Assembly (NCBI GenBank): GCA_045596625.1
Contig: JAZOCU010000054.1
Location: 372,001-436,000 of the forward strand
Origin: Firm-04 sp045596625
Lineage (GTDB): Bacteria; Bacillota; Clostridia; Oscillospirales; Ruminococcaceae
DNA length: 64,000 nt
Direction: 5' to 3'
Part shown: positions 60,253 to 64,000 of the stretch, piece after piece
Layout of the letters: each line of letters begins with the position of its first letter
How positions within the stretch are numbered: position 1 is the stretch's first letter
Position numbers and translations under genes: made by a program
Notes under the pieces: model-generated
Told to the model about the DNA's origin: nothing
What the model saw: the letters and a program-made list of their open reading frames with translations, nothing else
The model's database searches: none

Positions 60253-62429
60253 GAAACGAGATCTCCCATAATAATGCCGCGGCCGTTGGTAGCAAAATAG
60301 ACTCTGCCATAAACAGAGGCATCGCCGGTAATGGAAGGTGTCAGATTACCGAAGCATTCAGTTTCCGAGGTCATCTTTTTCCATGATTTTCCATGGTTTT
60401 CCGTCATATAGATGCCGCCGCCCTGTTCATCGATATCACCCATCACATAGAGCACCATAGGATCACCGTCTTTTTTCGGAGCACCCACACCGATGGCATT
60501 GACCGAAGCTTCTTTCAGATAGGTTATGGTAGCACCGTAATCCGTGGAATAACCGAGACTTGTGCCCGAACGGATCCAGACAAAGCCTTCTGCTTCGGCA
60601 GAGGGCACGATCTCGGAATTTTCCGATACCGTAGCACCGGTTGCGATAAAGTTTGCGCCTCCGTCTTTGGAGATATACAATACGCCGCCGGACTCACCAT
60701 AGAAAATATTTGGATTCAGTTTATCTGCATAAACCGCAGCACCCATGCCGAGTCCCTGACTGATGTACCATGTGCTGCCGAAATCCTTAGTAAAATATAC
60801 TCCGGAGCTGATACTGCCGGGAATCCAGATCACAGTGCTGCCATCCGCAGAAACAGCCGTCACACCGGCAGTTTTTGCTTCCGGCAGAGCAGCAAAGGCG
60901 TTCCATGTGGTACCGCCGTCTGTGGTATAGCGCAGCGGCTCACGCTTGTCATCATTGGTATAGACTGCTACATTGCCGTTATTCCATGCAACTGCCAGAT
61001 CCGATGATTTGCCGATCTTCATAAAGTGATTATCATCCGGACGTACATTGACATCCAGATGCGAAAAGCCTGTCAGGTCGCCCATGATGGAATACAATTG
61101 CGGAGAGCCGTCTTTTTTGGGTGTGGAAACTACTTTGAAAATCGCTGTTTCTTCCAGACCATATGCATCAAAAGCGACGGTAACCGGAGTCTCGCTTCCC
61201 AGATCCGAGAGGTTTTTCGTGGAATAGAGTGTTGCACCGGTTCCCCAGCTGACCACATTGCTGTCAAAGGGATCGATTTCCACATCTGCCATCCACCAGC
61301 CGGTTTGTGCCGATTCCCGCCCCCAGTTGAGCCACTGTGCATCTGAAACATCCATGACATAGTAATCGGTGGTATTATCAAAGAATGGTGTCCATGTATT
61401 ACCCCCATCGGTGGAACGGTAAAGGTTTTCTCCCTTTGCCGACCAGAAGCCCAGTGTTCCGCACACGATGGTATCGGGGTCAGAGCCATCGACAGAGATA
61501 CCGGAGAATCCACCGTAGCGATTATCACTGCATTGGGGAGTAATATCCTCAAAAGCACCGCTTTTCACATGGTAACGGCAGACCATTCCTTCCAGTGTAG
61601 CTGCATTGGGACCGCAGCTGTCACTGTAACAGAGATACAGGTATCCGTTTTCGGAAAACTCTGCCTGCAACGGATAAAAGCCTGCATTATTGGCGGGAAG
61701 GGCTTCCCAGGAGCTTCCCTGATCGGAGGAACGATAGATACATTCGCCGTTTTTCATGGCAACACCGACATACACATCACCGCTTGCAGGTTCAAACTCG
61801 ACCCACATAATACCGATCTGGTTTTTTTCCTGAAAATAGTCGCCGCTGACGGGAAATCCGTTGACTTGTTCCCAGTTTTTACCGTAATCATTGCTCATAT
61901 AAAGACCGGCTGTACGAGAGCCGTAGAAGATCTGATGATTATTGTTTGGGTTGACCATCAGACGTTCGCCTACACCGCGTCCCGATTGATTTCCGCCCAT
62001 AGGAAAGGGCATATCCACCTGTGTCCATGTTTCGCCGTAGTCCTCTGAGGTGAGGATCGCACCATTTTCATTGGAATAGGTACCGCAGGCAACATAAACC
62101 CGGTTGGGCTCCACAGGATCAGTGGCAATACTTTCAATGCCGATGAGATTCCAGTCTTTTCCGTTCACACCGCCAAAATGATCGGTGATGGGAACCCATT
62201 GTGCATCCTTGCTGCTTTGGCGATAGGCACCGCCGATATCGGTTCTGGCATAGCGCAGGCCCTTTTCGGTGGGATTATATACAATACCGGTAATATAACC
62301 GCCGCCGCCGATGGCAACATTGCCCCAAGTGCATTCTGCCTGTTTGATGCCGCCGCAAGCAGTGGCGGAAACCAGCATAGAGGTAGCCAGCGTGCTGACA
62401 GCCAGTTTTTTTACGGATCTTTTTTTCAT
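60249..62429 (-). CDS. GH74-family glucanase/xyloglucanase, probable lipoprotein
   Basis: 726 residues. Signal peptide ending SATACGG, a plausible lipobox, then two seven-bladed propellers with BNR-like turns (SEDYGETWTQ, SNDYGKNWEQ, STDGGNTWTP). The GH74 landmarks are YARTDIGGAYR (first catalytic Asp) and WWMADVEIDPFD (second Asp). GH74 enzymes cleave the xyloglucan backbone or related beta-glucans. No carbohydrate-binding module or dockerin is seen, so it works at the cell surface rather than in a cellulosome. It is flanked by GH36 and GH25 genes on the same strand. Confidence 0.9.
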   Translation of the reverse strand: MKKRSVKKLAVSTLATSMLVSATACGGIKQAECTWGNVAIGGGGYITGIVYNPTEKGLRYARTDIGGAYRQSSKDAQWVPITDHFGGVNGKDWNLIGIESIATDPVEPNRVYVACGTYSNENGAILTSEDYGETWTQVDMPFPMGGNQSGRGVGERLMVNPNNNHQIFYGSRTAGLYMSNDYGKNWEQVNGFPVSGDYFQEKNQIGIMWVEFEPASGDVYVGVAMKNGECIYRSSDQGSSWEALPANNAGFYPLQAEFSENGYLYLCYSDSCGPNAATLEGMVCRYHVKSGAFEDITPQCSDNRYGGFSGISVDGSDPDTIVCGTLGFWSAKGENLYRSTDGGNTWTPFFDNTTDYYVMDVSDAQWLNWGRESAQTGWWMADVEIDPFDSNVVSWGTGATLYSTKNLSDLGSETPVTVAFDAYGLEETAIFKVVSTPKKDGSPQLYSIMGDLTGFSHLDVNVRPDDNHFMKIGKSSDLAVAWNNGNVAVYTNDDKREPLRYTTDGGTTWNAFAALPEAKTAGVTAVSADGSTVIWIPGSISSGVYFTKDFGSTWYISQGLGMGAAVYADKLNPNIFYGESGGVLYISKDGGANFIATGATVSENSEIVPSAEAEGFVWIRSGTSLGYSTDYGATITYLKEASVNAIGVGAPKKDGDPMVLYVMGDIDEQGGGIYMTENHGKSWKKMTSETECFGNLTPSITGDASVYGRVYFATNGRGIIMGDLVS

Positions 62430-62453
62430 TTGGTATTCCTCTTTCGGTTTTGA

Positions 62454-64000
62454 TTATTTCTTTGTAAGGGCAAGCTGAATGCTTTTCATATCGCCCCAGA
62501 GATTGGGAATGCGGATGCCGCACTGCATCAGAACCGCACCAAGCTGCTCCTGCTGCTGATCGTTGAGCGTATATATATATACCGCATCCGGATCCAGACC
62601 GGCAAGGGGGATTCTGCGCGAACGCATATTGGCTTCTGCCGTGATCTGGACATAGGTAAACAGTGCTTCGGTCTGATCTTCGGAAACATAGATCCATGCA
62701 TCCCAGCCCTTGTGCATTTGAGCTGCACACTCGGAGCATACAAAAGGATTGCCCAGACGATATTGCAAACCATTGCGCACCAGATGACCGTAACGATGAT
62801 ATTGCTCGATCTGATGCCGGATCAGGACTTTTTCTTCGTCGGAAAGCTGTGTTACATCCAGCTCATAGCCGAAGGTGCCGTTCATGGCGACATTGCCTCG
62901 GGTTTCAAAAGGCGTGTTGCGTCCTGTGGCATGATTGGGACATACACTGACATGTGCGCCCATTGCCGATGGCGGCATAAACAGCGAAGCGCCGTATTGG
63001 ATCCGCAGACGCTCTCTGGCATCGGTATTATCCGAGCTCCAGATCTGCGGACTGTAATAGAGCATACCTGCATCAAAGCGGGCACCGCCGCCGGAGCAAT
63101 TTTCCAGCAGCAGCTCAGGATAGGTTGTTGTCAATCGCTCCATCAGCTCATACACGCCCAGCATATAGCGATGCCAAAGCTCCTTTTGACGGCAAGCAGG
63201 CAGCGCTGCAGAGCCAAGCTCTGTGAGCTGACGGTTCATATCCCATTTGATATAGGAGATCGGAACGGTATCCAGAATGGCTTTGATCTGTGTCCAGATG
63301 GCATCTCTTACTTCTTCTCTGCTGAAATCCAGTACATATTGTTCTCTGCAGAGTGTCAAAGGTCTGTTTGGGATCTGAATTGCCCAATCGGGATGCGCAC
63401 GGAACAGATCACTGTCAGGAGAGACCATTTCCGGTTCCAGCCACAATCCGAATTTCATACCCAATCCCGTAACGGCATCGGTCAGCGGCTTTAAGCCGCC
63501 CGGCAGTTTGTTTTCGTCGGGTATCCAGTCTCCCAGACTGGAATTGTCGCTGTCTCGATGACCAAACCAGCCATCATCCAAAACAAACAGCTCGATCCCC
63601 AGAGCCGCTGCCTCAGCAGCAAGCTGTTTCAGCTTCTCCAGATCAAAATGGAAATACGTGGCTTCCCAGTTGTTGATAAGTACAGGGCGAGCCTTATCTT
63701 TCCATTCACTGCGGATCAGGTGGCGATGGAACAGTTTGTGGAAACATCGGGACATACCGCCTAAGCCTTCGGCACTGTATACCATAACGGCTTCGGGCGC
63801 CTGAAACATCTCTCCGGGTTGTAATACCCAAGCAAAATCTTCGGGATTGATGCCGATTTGTGCACGTGTAGAGCAATGCTGTGTCAGCTCTGCTTGGGCA
63901 AAGAAATTGCCGGAGTAGATCAGTGTAAAGCCATAGGCATCACCGCAGGTTTCGGTGGTTTGCGGAGAAAGCAGTGCGAAAAAGGGGCTGTACTGATGGG
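62454..64000 (-). CDS. GH36 alpha-galactosidase (5' end cut by window)
   Basis: The frame is open to the window edge, so the N-terminal domain is incomplete; about 514 residues are visible. Catalytic barrel: NNWEATYFHFD, FVLDDGWFGHR, nucleophile Asp in YIKWDMNR, ENCSGGGARFD, and the acid/base Asp in WSSDNTDA. These are the GH36 signatures. It removes alpha-1,6-galactose from raffinose-family sugars or galactomannan. An internal Met at 63809 is not the true start. It ends 24 bp before the GH74 gene and is probably in the same transcript. Confidence 0.93.
   Translation of the reverse strand, partial: HQYSPFFALLSPQTTETCGDAYGFTLIYSGNFFAQAELTQHCSTRAQIGINPEDFAWVLQPGEMFQAPEAVMVYSAEGLGGMSRCFHKLFHRHLIRSEWKDKARPVLINNWEATYFHFDLEKLKQLAAEAAALGIELFVLDDGWFGHRDSDNSSLGDWIPDENKLPGGLKPLTDAVTGLGMKFGLWLEPEMVSPDSDLFRAHPDWAIQIPNRPLTLCREQYVLDFSREEVRDAIWTQIKAILDTVPISYIKWDMNRQLTELGSAALPACRQKELWHRYMLGVYELMERLTTTYPELLLENCSGGGARFDAGMLYYSPQIWSSDNTDARERLRIQYGASLFMPPSAMGAHVSVCPNHATGRNTPFETRGNVAMNGTFGYELDVTQLSDEEKVLIRHQIEQYHRYGHLVRNGLQYRLGNPFVCSECAAQMHKGWDAWIYVSEDQTEALFTYVQITAEANMRSRRIPLAGLDPDAVYIYTLNDQQQEQLGAVLMQCGIRIPNLWGDMKSIQLALTKK

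Noticed and set aside
1..64000. CRISPR arrays, insertion sequences, prophage, integrase or toxin-antitoxin genes
   Set aside because: No regular repeat-spacer pattern, transposase, integrase, phage structural gene or antitoxin-like pair was seen.

Overview
The window looks like the replication-origin region of a low-to-moderate GC Gram-positive anaerobe, most likely a Ruminococcus-like member of the Oscillospiraceae (Clostridia). The pointers are the order dnaA-dnaN-S4 protein-recF-remB-gyrB-gyrA, strong AAAGGAG-type ribosome binding sites, many near-consensus TTGACA-N17-TATAAT promoters, a sporulation gene (spoIIP), BspA-type leucine-rich repeats, and plant-polysaccharide glycosidases (GH74, GH36). 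Genus is an inference; no 16S rRNA gene is present.

Layout. 1-10.8 kb: truncated dnaA, an oriC-like dnaA-dnaN spacer with a DnaA-trio-like element, dnaN, S4 protein, recF, remB, gyrB, two YcxB-like membrane proteins and gyrA. 10.8-25 kb: a pair of small four-helix membrane proteins, pfkA, a two-component system followed by a leucine-rich-repeat surface protein and a CPBP protease, a NUDIX hydrolase, a DUF1015 protein, spoIIP with an unknown membrane partner, a permuted papain-like enzyme, tRNA-Arg(CCG), a MetRS-like protein and a zinc-ribbon membrane protein. 25-33.3 kb, mostly minus strand: msmX-type ABC ATPase with a structured leader, rsuA-type pseudouridine synthase, a DUF4830-like protein, nrdR, a TIM-barrel isomerase-like protein, secDF and purB. 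33.4-41 kb: the rpmH-rnpA-yidD-yidC-jag-mnmE-mnmG-rsmG block, usually beside dnaA but here about 33 kb away, with two perfect parS palindromes around mnmG-rsmG and no parAB next to them. 41-49.3 kb: serS, a type Ic aminotransferase, an LCP ligase and a complete sugar PTS (EII-HPr-EI). 49.4-57.4 kb: recD2-comF-GNAT-mreB-deoB-flavin reductase, rsmA (minus strand) and a dCMP deaminase. 57.4-64 kb, minus strand: GH36 (cut by the window), GH74, GH25, rsmD, coaD, a coiled-coil protein and a VanZ-like protein.

The content is mainly core replication, translation, secretion and central metabolism, with accessory cell-surface and polysaccharide genes at the edges. No CRISPR array, insertion sequence, prophage or rRNA operon was seen, and I found no convincing new multi-gene defence or mobile system. 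The most interesting signals are regulatory or architectural: the displaced rpmH-rsmG block with orphan parS sites, the DnaA-trio-like element, terminator-like hairpins inside the rpmH operon, an HPr without Ser46, a MetRS-like protein with a broken KMSKS loop, and several unrecognised small membrane proteins in conserved positions.
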